Origin: a bacterium | Lineage (GTDB): Bacteria; Arandabacterota; Arandabacteria; Arandabacterales; Arandabacteraceae | Length of the DNA stretch: 64,000 nucleotides | NCBI GenBank assembly: GCA_025774845.1 | Contig: JALGZP010000011.1 | Span: 29,635-93,634, forward strand | Direction of reading: 5' to 3' | In this document: positions 37,428-47,155 of the stretch, piece after piece | Numbering within the stretch: position 1 is the stretch's first letter | Layout of the letters: each line of letters begins with the position of its first letter | Notes under the pieces: model-generated | Told to the model about the DNA's origin: nothing | Database searches by the model: none | The model's input: the letters and a program-made list of their open reading frames with translations, nothing else | Made by a program: the position numbers and the translations under genes

Positions 37428-38411
37428 ATGCCGGTGAGTCCTACCCATGCGATCGTGGCCGTCACAGATCGATGTAACGCCCGATGCCTCATGTGCGATA
37501 TTTGGAAGAAGGGCCGCACCGATGAGATGGCTGCCGGGGACTACCAGAGACTGCCAGCGTCACTGAGAGAGATCAATGTGACGGGCGGCGAGCCGCTCCT
37601 AAGAAACGATCTTGCCCAGGTAATCGAAACCATGCGCCGGCAATGCCCGCAGGCGCGAATAGTGCTCTCCACCAACGGGCTTCTTCCGTCGAAGCTGGAA
37701 GACCTGCTTTCCAAAGTGAAAGGTATCGCCGTACGCGTCTCGATTGACGGTATCGGGGATCTTCATGACCGGATTCGCGGTACCGGGGGCGCATATGAGA
37801 AAGCCCTACGGAGTCTACAGGTCGCGAAGGAAGCCGGTATCGGCGATCTTGGTGTATGTGCCACAATGACGGGCTCCAACGCCGGTGCCGTAAAAGACAT
37901 TCAGGAGTTTGCACAGTCCCAGGGTATTCAGTTTACCTTCACGGTCGTTCACAGCTCCCCGGTCTTTTTCGGGGACCAGAGTGCCGAACTGCCTGATGCC
38001 GGCGTCGCTGCGGAGGACATGGACACAATAAGGACCCGCCTCTTTGCCTCTTCCAATCCCAAGGACTGGTTCAAGGCTTACTACGTGTCGGGGCTTATCG
38101 ATGTCGTCACTGACCGTCCCAGACCGATTGAGTGCCGGGCGGGTACCGATTTCTTTTACCTCGACCCGCAGGGTAACGTTTACCCGTGTCACCTGTGGGA
38201 AAAGAGCATGGGCAACATACTTGAGAAGTCATATGAAGCGATCGCGGCCGACAGTGAGGCGATCCTCCGTTCGGTAGGGCAGTGCGGGAAGCGCTGCTGG
38301 ATGACATGTACGGTTGCCCCCGAGATGCGCAGGAAGCTGGCACACTATGCCTTCAGGGTCGGGTGGGCGAAGCTTCTGCATCACCTGCGGCCCGTTATCG
38401 GTGCAAGATGA
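37428..38411 (+). CDS. Radical SAM protein with SPASM/Twitch-like C-terminus
   Basis: TDRCNARCLMCDIWKKG (CxxxCxxC), NVTGGEPLLRND, C-terminal CRAGTDFFYLDPQGNVYPCHLW...CGKRCWMTC. Confidence 0.88.
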   Translation: MPVSPTHAIVAVTDRCNARCLMCDIWKKGRTDEMAAGDYQRLPASLREINVTGGEPLLRNDLAQVIETMRRQCPQARIVLSTNGLLPSKLEDLLSKVKGIAVRVSIDGIGDLHDRIRGTGGAYEKALRSLQVAKEAGIGDLGVCATMTGSNAGAVKDIQEFAQSQGIQFTFTVVHSSPVFFGDQSAELPDAGVAAEDMDTIRTRLFASSNPKDWFKAYYVSGLIDVVTDRPRPIECRAGTDFFYLDPQGNVYPCHLWEKSMGNILEKSYEAIAADSEAILRSVGQCGKRCWMTCTVAPEMRRKLAHYAFRVGWAKLLHHLRPVIGAR

Positions 38412-39622
38412 AGATACTCCAGGTAAATAAGTTCTTCTATGTCCGGGGTGGGTCCGAGCGTTACTTCTTCGATCTCTGCCGGCTCCTGGAGGAACACGGT
38501 CATGATGTGATGCATTTTTCGATGCAGCATCCTCGAAACCGGGACTCCGGGCAACAGCATCACTTCGTCAGTGAAATCGACCTCAATGCCGGTATGGGAC
38601 CGGGTGAGAGGGCAGAGGCCGCACTACGGGTGCTTTATTCATCCGAGGCGAAGGCCAGGATGGCGGTGCTCCTGGATGAAGTGAAACCCGACATAGTGCA
38701 TTTCCATAATATAACGAGACAGCTCTCGCCGGCGATAATCGACGCCGCAGCAAGCCGGGGTATACCCATGCTGCAGACGATGCACGACCTCAGTCTGGTC
38801 TGCCCGGCACACTCTTTTTACGTTAACGGCCACGCGTGTGAGGAGTGTTCGGGAGGAGCCTACTGGCATGCGGTTCCGCCGAGGTGTATCGATGGGTCTC
38901 TTGCATCGAGCTTTCTCGGTACATTCGAAGCCTATCTTCATTCCTGGATGGGACTCTACAAGAAGATAAAGGTGTTCATTGCACCGAGCCTTTTTCTCAA
39001 GGGCAAGGTGTCAACCCTGGACTGGATAAAAGACCGGGTGGTACACCTGCCTTACTTCATTCCGCCCGGCCCCGACTACACGCAGGCCAATGAAGGTTAT
39101 GTCTTCTTCGCGGGAAGGATTTCAAAGGAGAAGGGAGTGGACACCCTGCTTGAGGCCGCGGAGAGACTCAGGAAAACACGGTTTGTGATTGCGGGGGAAG
39201 GCCCGCCGCTTGAGGATTACAGGCGGCTCGTTAAGGAGAAGGGTCTCTCGAATGTAGAGTTCACCGGGTACGTGAAGGGCGACGATCTTGACAATCTGCT
39301 CAAGGGTTCGAGCTGCGTCGTGGTTCCGTCGGTTTCGTATGAGAACCTGCCTCTGAGTATCCTTGAGGCGTTCGCCATAGGCAAGCCGGTAGTGGGATCG
39401 GACCTGGGTGGTATCCCCGAACTTGTCATCGATGGCGTCACGGGTTATCTCTTCCGGAGTGGTGATGCCGAGTCACTTGCATCGGCAGTCGAGAGCACCG
39501 TGGGGGATGAATCGAAGCGGCTGGGGATGGGAGAGGGAGCCAGGAAGATGGTGAGCAAAGACTATTCACCCGAATCCCACTATGAGAAGATAACCGGCAT
39601 ATACGAGGGCCTGCTCAGATGA
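38408..39622 (+). CDS. Glycosyltransferase family 4
   Basis: MKILQVNKFFYVRGGSERYFFDLCRLLEEHGHDV; VFFAGRISKEKGVDTLLEAAERL; PLSILEAFAIGKPVVGSDLGGIPELV. Confidence 0.92.
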   Translation: MKILQVNKFFYVRGGSERYFFDLCRLLEEHGHDVMHFSMQHPRNRDSGQQHHFVSEIDLNAGMGPGERAEAALRVLYSSEAKARMAVLLDEVKPDIVHFHNITRQLSPAIIDAAASRGIPMLQTMHDLSLVCPAHSFYVNGHACEECSGGAYWHAVPPRCIDGSLASSFLGTFEAYLHSWMGLYKKIKVFIAPSLFLKGKVSTLDWIKDRVVHLPYFIPPGPDYTQANEGYVFFAGRISKEKGVDTLLEAAERLRKTRFVIAGEGPPLEDYRRLVKEKGLSNVEFTGYVKGDDLDNLLKGSSCVVVPSVSYENLPLSILEAFAIGKPVVGSDLGGIPELVIDGVTGYLFRSGDAESLASAVESTVGDESKRLGMGEGARKMVSKDYSPESHYEKITGIYEGLLR

Positions 39623-40704
39623 GAATAGCGATGATAGGTCAGAAGGGCATACCGGCCCGCTACGGGGGCATAGAAACGCACGTGGAAGCGATTTCGACGC
39701 GTTTAACCGAGCGGGGACACACCGTCTTTGTTTATTGCAGACCCTACTACACGCTTATCGACGGGACCTACAAAGGCGTGGAGCTTGTGAAGGTTCCCAC
39801 AATAAAGAACAGGCACCTCGATTGCGCGGTGCATACTGTGGTATCGACTGCGCACGTGCTCTCGATGAAACCGGATGTCGTCCACTATCACGCGCTCGGA
39901 CCGTCCGCACTTTCGTTTATCCCGAGGCTTGCGGGCGCACGTACGGTGGCGACCGTTCACGGACTTGACTGGCGCGGCGACAAGTGGGGCACGGCGGCTA
40001 CGATGCTGCTTAAGGCCTGCGAGTATACGGCGTGTCACTTTCCAACCCGCTCGGTCGTGGTGTCACCCGTTTTAAAGCGGTACTTCAAGGAGAAGTACAA
40101 GAGGGACGTGATCTACATTCCCAACGGCGTCAAACTGGGTGAGTCAAGACCGCCGGATAATATCGGTAAGTTCGGTCTCTCGCCGGATGAGTACTATCTC
40201 TTCGTCGGTCGTCTTGGACCCGAGAAGGGTTGCCATGTGATGATCGAGGCCTTCTCGAGGGTCAAGACCGCGAAGAAACTGGTTGTGGTGGGTAGCCCAC
40301 ATCTCAATATCGCATATGAGGAACGGCTGAGAGAGATGGCAGACGACCGGGTGGTCTTCACCGGCGCGATTTACGGAGATCTCCTCACCGAGCTCTGGAA
40401 CGGTGCCTATGCCGTCATACATCCCTCAGTCACGGAGGGGATGTCGCTTTCACTTCTCGAGGCGATGGCCCACGGCAAGTGTGTGATCGTAAGCGGCATC
40501 CCGGAGAATCTGGAGGTCGTGGGAGAGGGAGCTCTTAGATTCAAGGTCGGCGATGTCGATGATCTGGCCAGGGTGATCTCCGAGATCGAGGTCGACGTGG
40601 ACACCGTCAGAGAATTCGGTGCCAAGTCGGTCACCAGGGTAAAGGAGACGTTCGACTGGCGGAAGATCGTGGACAGTCTTGAGAGGGTCTACCTTGAAGC
40701 ATAG
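39619..40704 (+). CDS. Glycosyltransferase family 1/4
   Basis: MRIAMIGQKGIPARYGGIETHVEAIS; YYLFVGRLGPEKGCHVMIEAFSRV; EGMSLSLLEAMAHGKCVIVSGIPENLEVV. Confidence 0.92.
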   Translation: MRIAMIGQKGIPARYGGIETHVEAISTRLTERGHTVFVYCRPYYTLIDGTYKGVELVKVPTIKNRHLDCAVHTVVSTAHVLSMKPDVVHYHALGPSALSFIPRLAGARTVATVHGLDWRGDKWGTAATMLLKACEYTACHFPTRSVVVSPVLKRYFKEKYKRDVIYIPNGVKLGESRPPDNIGKFGLSPDEYYLFVGRLGPEKGCHVMIEAFSRVKTAKKLVVVGSPHLNIAYEERLREMADDRVVFTGAIYGDLLTELWNGAYAVIHPSVTEGMSLSLLEAMAHGKCVIVSGIPENLEVVGEGALRFKVGDVDDLARVISEIEVDVDTVREFGAKSVTRVKETFDWRKIVDSLERVYLEA

Positions 40705-41620
40705 ATCTGATGCGGCATACCGGGCACAGACCGGGCGGCCAACGTTCCTGGACCAGCTCTACAGACAGGGTGCGTACAGATGGATTGCACTCATTGTAGC
40801 GCTGGCTCTCCTGGCATGGCTCTGGATGTTCGCCGGACAGGCGAGGAATCCCGAGGGTGTCAAACGGCAATGGGCCGTGCTGGCATCGCGTATACTTGCC
40901 GTCGCGGGTGGTTTCTTCCTGTTGAGACTGCTGCTGTTCACACATGAGGAACGCATACCGGTGATCTTTATCGGTACCGGAGGAACGGCCACCGGAGTTG
41001 AGACGGCCGGGGACCGTATCGAGACCGTTACAGCTCTTCGAGAGAAGGGCCATGAGGTGATTTCCCTCCGAGACGTCGTGATGTTCATTCGTGCACACCG
41101 GTTTTTGCCGAAGAAGTGTTTTGGACTTGTGGTAGAGGTTGGATCTCCCGAGGAATTCGATGAGATAATCTCGGCAGCCGGAGACACAGCTATTACCGCG
41201 GTACTCACCCCTGATGTACTCAGAGAGTTTGAAAGTCAGAGTGTGCGGCGGGACCTGCCCGAAACCATTTCCCTGGGCACTGTCGTTTCCGGTCACGAGG
41301 AGATTGAACATCAGCTGACCTCCTTCGCCGAACTCGCGAAGAAGGTACTCGGAAGGCAGCCTGAGTACGCCGTGGTCGAAGGCGCTGCTGACTGGGAGCT
41401 CAGGACCGCGCTTAAATCAACCGGATACACATCATTCTTAGGCGGTGGGAGTTACAACCGTTTCGGTGATGAGAACCACCTCGTTCGCCTGATGGATGTG
41501 TCGTCTCTTCTCGCCGGCAAGTCCGTAAGAGGGCCGAGGATTGCGCTAAGTATCGCGCTCTTCAAGGGCACATACATCGTGTGGCCGTTGGCTGCCGTGT
41601 GCCGCAAGGTGTGTGCGTAA
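40679..41620 (+). CDS. Membrane-anchored protein with degenerate polysaccharide-deacetylase (NodB-like) domain
   Basis: N-terminal TMs; GHEVISLRDVVMFIRAHRFLPKKCFGLVVEVGSPEEFDEIISAAGDTAITAVLTP matches the layout of NodB-like deacetylases but lacks the TFDD catalytic motif. Confidence 0.45.
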   Translation: MRGSTLKHRSDAAYRAQTGRPTFLDQLYRQGAYRWIALIVALALLAWLWMFAGQARNPEGVKRQWAVLASRILAVAGGFFLLRLLLFTHEERIPVIFIGTGGTATGVETAGDRIETVTALREKGHEVISLRDVVMFIRAHRFLPKKCFGLVVEVGSPEEFDEIISAAGDTAITAVLTPDVLREFESQSVRRDLPETISLGTVVSGHEEIEHQLTSFAELAKKVLGRQPEYAVVEGAADWELRTALKSTGYTSFLGGGSYNRFGDENHLVRLMDVSSLLAGKSVRGPRIALSIALFKGTYIVWPLAAVCRKVCA

Positions 41621-41649
41621 TGAGGGGGAGGATGGTGACGGTGGCCCGA

Positions 41650-42351
41650 TCAATCGAAAAAGCGATACCTGAACAGGTTCCACAGGGCGGTAATGCCGTC
41701 CCGCCAGGTGATCTTCTTGCCCTCGTGAAACTCCCTTCCCGCATAGGAGATCGGGACTTCATATATCCTGTGTCCGCGTTTGAGGACTTTCGCGGTTATC
41801 TCCACCTCGAACTCGAAGCGGTAAGACCTCAGCGGGATAGGCTTGACGATTTCGGACCGAAACATCTTATAGCAAGTTTCCATGTCGGATAGCGTGGTGT
41901 CGAACATGATATTGGTCACAAGCGTAAGAAAGCGATTCCCCACCCAGTGCCAGAAGTGCATGTTCCTGCGCTCACCCGTGAACCTGGATCCATACACGAT
42001 GTCGGCCTTACCGTCCTCGATGGGTTTTAACAACTTGAAGAAATCATTCGGATCGTACTCTAAGTCGGCGTCCTGGATTACGACGACATCTCCCGTAACG
42101 GAGGGAAGCGCGGCCCTAATGGCTGCCCCCTTGCCGAGGTTCTTATCCTGGAGAATCACCTTTGCCCGTTCGGAGGGAAATTCGCTTAGAATCTCCCGGG
42201 AACCATCGGTCGATCCGTCGTCGACGAGGATGATCTCCTTTTCGATCGGGAGACGTTCAACCCTTGAGATAATCTCATTCAAAGTAGCCTTCTCATTGTA
42301 CACCGGCATTATCACCGAGAGTTTGATTTCGCTCCTGACCTGGCTGTTCAT
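41650..42351 (-). CDS. Glycosyltransferase family 2 (dolichyl/polyprenyl-phosphate sugar synthase-like)
   Basis: LSVIMPVYNEKATLNEIISRVERLPIEKEIILVDDGSTDGSREIL; QDADLEYDPNDF; AGREFHEGKKITWRDGITALWNLFRYRF. Confidence 0.92.
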   Translation of the reverse strand: MNSQVRSEIKLSVIMPVYNEKATLNEIISRVERLPIEKEIILVDDGSTDGSREILSEFPSERAKVILQDKNLGKGAAIRAALPSVTGDVVVIQDADLEYDPNDFFKLLKPIEDGKADIVYGSRFTGERRNMHFWHWVGNRFLTLVTNIMFDTTLSDMETCYKMFRSEIVKPIPLRSYRFEFEVEITAKVLKRGHRIYEVPISYAGREFHEGKKITWRDGITALWNLFRYRFFD

Positions 42352-42393
42352 GGTTCAGATTATGGGCGCGGCTGGTGTGTATGTCAACTCAAT

Positions 42394-43665
42394 ATGGTGG
42401 AGGGGAGATTGGACAGACTTGGCTTCGTTTTAAGCTCGAGGGGAATCAGAAACTCCCTTGCGAGGGCCCTCCAGGTGGGCGCCCGGTTTGGTATTACCGC
42501 GGCCAGAATGGAAAAGCAGCTTGGAACATACGCCGACGTGGTGGAGGCCTACGGCGCGTCTCCGTCCCTGCCGATCACCGCTGCGGTGCTTGACAGGAAC
42601 CCCCATGTGGCGCACGGCCTCATCAGCCGCGGAGTCGAGTTATGCGTGCACAGTCTTGTTCATAACGACCTCTCCGACCTCTCCCCGGACACGCAGAGGG
42701 AGCAGATCGAACAGGCAATCGCAATCTTCAGGAAACACGATGTCCCGTTTCAGGGTTTCAGAAGCCCTTACCTGAGGTACGATGACGGGACCCTGAGTGC
42801 AGTTCGCGCACTCGGCTTTGAATACGACAGCAACATGCCGTTTTACTGGGAACCCGGAAAAGCGCTTGAGGGTCTAGACGCTTCTCAGACCGATGGACTT
42901 CGAAGAGGGCTGCGGTTCTACAATCCCGTACGTTTCCCGGATGAACGCTCACTTCCCAGGTATATCGATCACCTGGTAGAGATTCCCGTGTCACTTCCCG
43001 ATGATGAGATCCTGCTCGACAGGATGGGGCTGCCGCCTGAGAAGATAGGGGAGACGTGGGAGGAAATGGCAGGACTTGCACTCGAGCGGGGCGAACTCCT
43101 GACGATCCAGCTTCACCCTGAGCGTATCGAGCTCCTACGTGAAAGCCTTAGCCGGGTACTCGACTTCGCAAAGGCAGACGGCGGGTTCTGGATCACAACG
43201 ATGGCCGAGATCGCCGCATGGTGGAAGGAGCGAACACGGCTTGAGGTTGATGTCACAGAGGTAGGAGCGGGTAAATACAGGGTTCTCGCGCCATCCGGTG
43301 CCGGATCTCAACTGGAGATTGTCATACCCACGACCGGAGTGAGGATAAGCGTCGCTGAGGGAAGTGAAGTCGCTTCTCCGAGGAGACCCATGATCGGGGT
43401 GCACCCGGCGGCCGGCGATAGCTTAAAGCATACGATTAGAGATATGGGGTATCTTATTGCCAACTCAGAGGATAGCACGCCCTATCCATACTATGTCACT
43501 CCGGATGACGAGGCAGGGGAGATGGAGGAGCGCATACTTGCCCTTGACCATCCGCTGCTTATCGACACCTACTGGCCAGGGCCCTTTAAGGCCGCACTGA
43601 CAGTCACGGGTGATATTGACTGCCTGACGCTGGGTGATTTTCTCCGGCGCTTCAGAGAGGGGTAG
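42394..43665 (+). CDS. Polysaccharide deacetylase-like (NodB-fold) protein with extra C-terminal domain
   Basis: FGITAARMEKQLGTYADVVE, RGVELCVHSLVHNDLSDLSPDTQREQIEQAIAIFRKHDVPFQGFRSPYLRYDDGTL. Confidence 0.75.
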   Translation: MVEGRLDRLGFVLSSRGIRNSLARALQVGARFGITAARMEKQLGTYADVVEAYGASPSLPITAAVLDRNPHVAHGLISRGVELCVHSLVHNDLSDLSPDTQREQIEQAIAIFRKHDVPFQGFRSPYLRYDDGTLSAVRALGFEYDSNMPFYWEPGKALEGLDASQTDGLRRGLRFYNPVRFPDERSLPRYIDHLVEIPVSLPDDEILLDRMGLPPEKIGETWEEMAGLALERGELLTIQLHPERIELLRESLSRVLDFAKADGGFWITTMAEIAAWWKERTRLEVDVTEVGAGKYRVLAPSGAGSQLEIVIPTTGVRISVAEGSEVASPRRPMIGVHPAAGDSLKHTIRDMGYLIANSEDSTPYPYYVTPDDEAGEMEERILALDHPLLIDTYWPGPFKAALTVTGDIDCLTLGDFLRRFREG

Positions 43666-43669
43666 ACCG

Positions 43670-44893
43670 TTGCGTGTTTGCTTGGTCAATACCTTCCATT
43701 ACCGGCGCGGTGGGGACTCGACCTATACATTCGATCTGGCCCGTCTGCTCGAGGCCAGGGGCCACGAAGTGGTGCACTTCGCCATGAAACACCCCAGGAA
43801 CATCACGTCGGAGTACGAATCGGATTTTGTCGATCAGATCGACTATTCTGAGATCTTCAAGACCGCGAATCCTTTCGTCAAGATGCGCGCCTTTCTCCGC
43901 TCGCTGTACTCTTTTGAAGCGCGGACCAGGTTCGGATCGTTCCTGGATAAGACCCGCCCGGACATTGTCCACCTGCAGAACTTCCGGCGGCACCTGACCT
44001 TTTCTGTCGTCCCGGAAGCAAAGAAGCGGGGCATCCCGGCGGTGTTCACAGCCCACGACTATGATCCCATCTGTCCGAATTCGCTGCTGTTCGCGGCGGG
44101 CAGAGTGTGTGAGGTATGTCGTGGCAGGGGCTACCATAGTGCGCTTGCCGTAAAGTGTAAGGAGCAATCGTTCCTGGGGACTCTGGCAGTGGTGCTTGAA
44201 GGCGGTTTCGTCAGACTCGGCCGTTATTACAACCTTATCGATCTCATTATTACGCCCAGTGAGTTTGCGAGGTCCAAGTTGATTGAGTACGGTTTCGATG
44301 CGGGGTCGGTTGAGACGGTCCACAATTTCATCGACGCCGGCGCCTATGAACCGCTGTTCGGTGGCGACGGCGTGATCTACGTCGGCAGGCTGGCCGCGGA
44401 GAAAGGGCTCACAACACTGATCGAGGCGGCCTCACGCCTCAAAGAGACCAGATTCATGATTGCAGGTGACGGTCCTGAGCGGCAGCATCTTGAGAACTTA
44501 TGCGTGAAGTTGGGCTGCGAAAATGTCGATTTCCTAGGATACGTGGAAAGGGATCAACTCCTGAAGATAGTGCGGCAGGCGATGTGTGTCGTCATGCCTT
44601 CCATATGGTTTGAGAACTTCCCGTATTCGATCCTGGAGTCATTTGCCCTAGGTACACCTGTGGTCGCATCAGACATCGGGGGAATGCCCGAGAGCGTGAA
44701 ACATGAAAGGACCGGGCTGCTCTTCCCACCGGGTGACTCGCTTGCCCTTTCCGGGCGGATCGAATACCTTCAGGAAAGGCCGTCCCTGGTTGAGGAAATG
44801 GGAAGGACGGCAAGGAACATGGTCGAGACCGAATTCGACCCGGAGACCCACTATCGAGAGATCAGCGGCGTCTACGGGAGGTTCGTTCGTTAG
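43670..44893 (+). CDS. Glycosyltransferase family 4 (TTG start)
   Basis: LRVCLVNTFHYRRGGDSTYTFDLARLLEARGHEVVHFAMKHPRN; VIYVGRLAAEKGLTTLIEAASRL; SILESFALGTPVVASDIGGMPE. Confidence 0.9.
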   Translation: MRVCLVNTFHYRRGGDSTYTFDLARLLEARGHEVVHFAMKHPRNITSEYESDFVDQIDYSEIFKTANPFVKMRAFLRSLYSFEARTRFGSFLDKTRPDIVHLQNFRRHLTFSVVPEAKKRGIPAVFTAHDYDPICPNSLLFAAGRVCEVCRGRGYHSALAVKCKEQSFLGTLAVVLEGGFVRLGRYYNLIDLIITPSEFARSKLIEYGFDAGSVETVHNFIDAGAYEPLFGGDGVIYVGRLAAEKGLTTLIEAASRLKETRFMIAGDGPERQHLENLCVKLGCENVDFLGYVERDQLLKIVRQAMCVVMPSIWFENFPYSILESFALGTPVVASDIGGMPESVKHERTGLLFPPGDSLALSGRIEYLQERPSLVEEMGRTARNMVETEFDPETHYREISGVYGRFVR

Positions 44894-44905
44894 GGGGCAG
44901 GCAAG

Positions 44906-46015
44906 ATGAAGATCGCCATGATAGGTATAAAGGGAGTGCCTGCCACGTGGGGAGGAATGGACCGAATCGTCGAGGCCATGGGCCAGGAGCTGGTCAACAG
45001 GGGGCATGAGGTCACGGTCTACTGCAGGCCGTACTATGTGCCGGATGAGATCACAGAACACAAGGGGATCAAGCTGATCCGGACACCCACGATCAACTCG
45101 AAGCACCTCGATGTCGCCGTTCACTCCTTTACTTCGATCATGGATTGCCTCCGGCGGGATTTCGACATAATCCACTTTCACTCGATCCCGCCCGCGATTT
45201 TCTGTGGTATTCCCCGCATCTTTGGAAAAAAGACAATTGTGCAGGTGCATGGCGTGGGTTGGACGGATGTGACCTGGGGGCCCTTCGTCAGGTTCCTGAT
45301 GAAGGCATTCGAGTACCCGGCGATACACTGGTCGAACGCATTTGCGACGGTCTCCGAGCCGGCGGTCAAATACTTCGAGGAAACCTACGGCAAGCACGTG
45401 GACTATGTAACATCGACCACCGAATTCCACGAGCCGAGAAAGCCTGACAAGATGAAGGAGCTTGGACTGGAAAGGGATGGTTACATCCTCTTCGTCGCGC
45501 GGCTCACGCCTCAAAAGGGGCTCCACTATCTTCTCGAGGCATTCAAGAGTGTCAAGACCGACAAGAAACTCGTGATCGCAGGCGACGTCGACCCGGGGGA
45601 CGGGCTCGCAGATTATGTGGCCGACCTCAGGGCAATGGCGGACCCGAGAGTGGAGTTCCTCGGCTGGGTCTATGAAGACCTGCTTGATGAGCTCTACTCC
45701 AATGCCTTTCTCTTCGTACTGCCGTCCGAAACGGAAGGGCTTTCGGTCTCGCTTATAGAGGCCATCAATTTCGGATGCGGTGTTCTGGTGAGCGACATTC
45801 CCGAGAACCTTGATGCCTTGAAAGACTATGGATTCTCTTTTAAGAATGCGGATGTCAAGGACCTGACCAGGACGTTGCAACATCTCGTCGACAATCCCGA
45901 GCTCGTTCTTGCCAAGAAGGATAAGGGACGCGAGTACGTCAGGCAGAGGTACGGCATCGGCCCCGTGGTCGACAGTCTCGAGGGGGTTTACCGGAAGATG
46001 CTGGAATCCAGGTGA
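44906..46015 (+). CDS. Glycosyltransferase family 1/4
   Basis: MKIAMIGIKGVPATWGGMDRIVEAMG; ILFVARLTPQKGLHYLLEAFKSV; EGLSVSLIEAINFGCGVLVSDIPENLDAL. Confidence 0.92.
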   Translation: MKIAMIGIKGVPATWGGMDRIVEAMGQELVNRGHEVTVYCRPYYVPDEITEHKGIKLIRTPTINSKHLDVAVHSFTSIMDCLRRDFDIIHFHSIPPAIFCGIPRIFGKKTIVQVHGVGWTDVTWGPFVRFLMKAFEYPAIHWSNAFATVSEPAVKYFEETYGKHVDYVTSTTEFHEPRKPDKMKELGLERDGYILFVARLTPQKGLHYLLEAFKSVKTDKKLVIAGDVDPGDGLADYVADLRAMADPRVEFLGWVYEDLLDELYSNAFLFVLPSETEGLSVSLIEAINFGCGVLVSDIPENLDALKDYGFSFKNADVKDLTRTLQHLVDNPELVLAKKDKGREYVRQRYGIGPVVDSLEGVYRKMLESR

Positions 46016-46019
46016 GAAT

Positions 46020-47072
46020 ATGGGACGTGTGAGCCTGCTTGGGTCCGCCGACGACAGGGCGATCAGAGACCTGATCAAGGCCTCGAAGGAGGCAACGATA
46101 TATCACACCCCGGAGTGGAGAGATGTCTTGACCTCCACATACGGGTATGAGCCATTCTATATCGGCTACTTCGACGATGACGTATTGACAACACTTCTGC
46201 CGGTAATGCTGGTGAAGAGCCGGCTCACGGGAACGAGACTGGTTTCACTTCCGTTTTCGAATACATGCGGTCCCATCGGCCGGCAAGACCACGTCGGACC
46301 TCTGATAGAGGAGGCGCTGAGACTATACCGGGAACATAAGGCGACGGCGCTTGAGATCCGCACGCAGGCCGATCTCAATCCTCTCGAGGATGAACGCTTC
46401 GCCGGTGTCGATTACTTCATCACCTCGGTGGTCGATCTCGAAGAGGACCCCGCCGGGGTGTGGAAGAGGTTCACGAAAGATTCCAACGTGAGGACCGAGG
46501 TGAGATCTGCGGAGAAGAAAGGCGTCGAGGTCCGGGTGGCCACCGGCGAGCCAGACCTGAAGCGGTTCTATTCACTATTCGCCGCGATAAGACTCGGCCA
46601 TGGAGTGCCCCCGCAGCCTTTCAAGTTCTTCAGAAATTTGTGGCGGTATCTCTGGCCCGACAACCTGGATCTTCTGATTGCGACCTATCAGAACCGGTGT
46701 GTCGGCGCCTTCATCACGCTGGGGCTGGGTGACACCCTGTGTGCGGCCTATATCGGGTCGGACAAGGCTTACCGATCCTGTAAGGTGCATCAGATGCTCA
46801 TCTGGAAGGCGATTGAAATGGGGTGCACACGGGGATTCAAGAGGTTTGATTTCCTCAGGACACCCAAGTCGAGCAAGACCCTAAGGCATTTCAAGCTGAG
46901 ATGGACTGCTTCGGAGATCGATCTCAATTACCTGTACTACCCCGAGGTTCGCGGTACGGCATCGACAGTGGAGGAGACAGCCAAGTATCGCTTGATGACT
47001 GCCGTCCTCAAACGCTCACCCGTCTTCGTTGGTCAGTTGCTTGGACGGGCGCTGTACAAGCACCTCGGATGA
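46020..47072 (+). CDS. GNAT/FemAB-like acyltransferase
   Basis: IYHTPEWRDVLTSTYGYEPFYIGYFDDD..., GAFITLGLGDTLCAAYIGSDKAYRSCKVHQMLIWKAIEMGCTRGFKRFDFLRTPKSS. Confidence 0.8.
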   Translation: MGRVSLLGSADDRAIRDLIKASKEATIYHTPEWRDVLTSTYGYEPFYIGYFDDDVLTTLLPVMLVKSRLTGTRLVSLPFSNTCGPIGRQDHVGPLIEEALRLYREHKATALEIRTQADLNPLEDERFAGVDYFITSVVDLEEDPAGVWKRFTKDSNVRTEVRSAEKKGVEVRVATGEPDLKRFYSLFAAIRLGHGVPPQPFKFFRNLWRYLWPDNLDLLIATYQNRCVGAFITLGLGDTLCAAYIGSDKAYRSCKVHQMLIWKAIEMGCTRGFKRFDFLRTPKSSKTLRHFKLRWTASEIDLNYLYYPEVRGTASTVEETAKYRLMTAVLKRSPVFVGQLLGRALYKHLG

Positions 47073-47091
47073 GCAATGGAGTATTTAGGTA

Positions 47092-47121
47092 TTGACATAG
47101 AGGCTTATCGGTCACTTAAAT
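47092..47121 (+). promoter_or_regulatory. Possible promoter upstream of galT
   Basis: TTGACA (47092-47097), 18-bp spacer, TTAAAT (47116-47121); -10 is a weak match. Confidence 0.3.
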
Positions 47122-47155
47122 GATGGCACGGCTTTGACGAGGAGAAGTAAAGATT

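Noticed and set aside
44669-46078. 469-aa minus-strand ORF antisense to GT4 genes
   Set aside because: No domain pattern and fully overlapped by well-supported + strand glycosyltransferases; typical shadow ORF.
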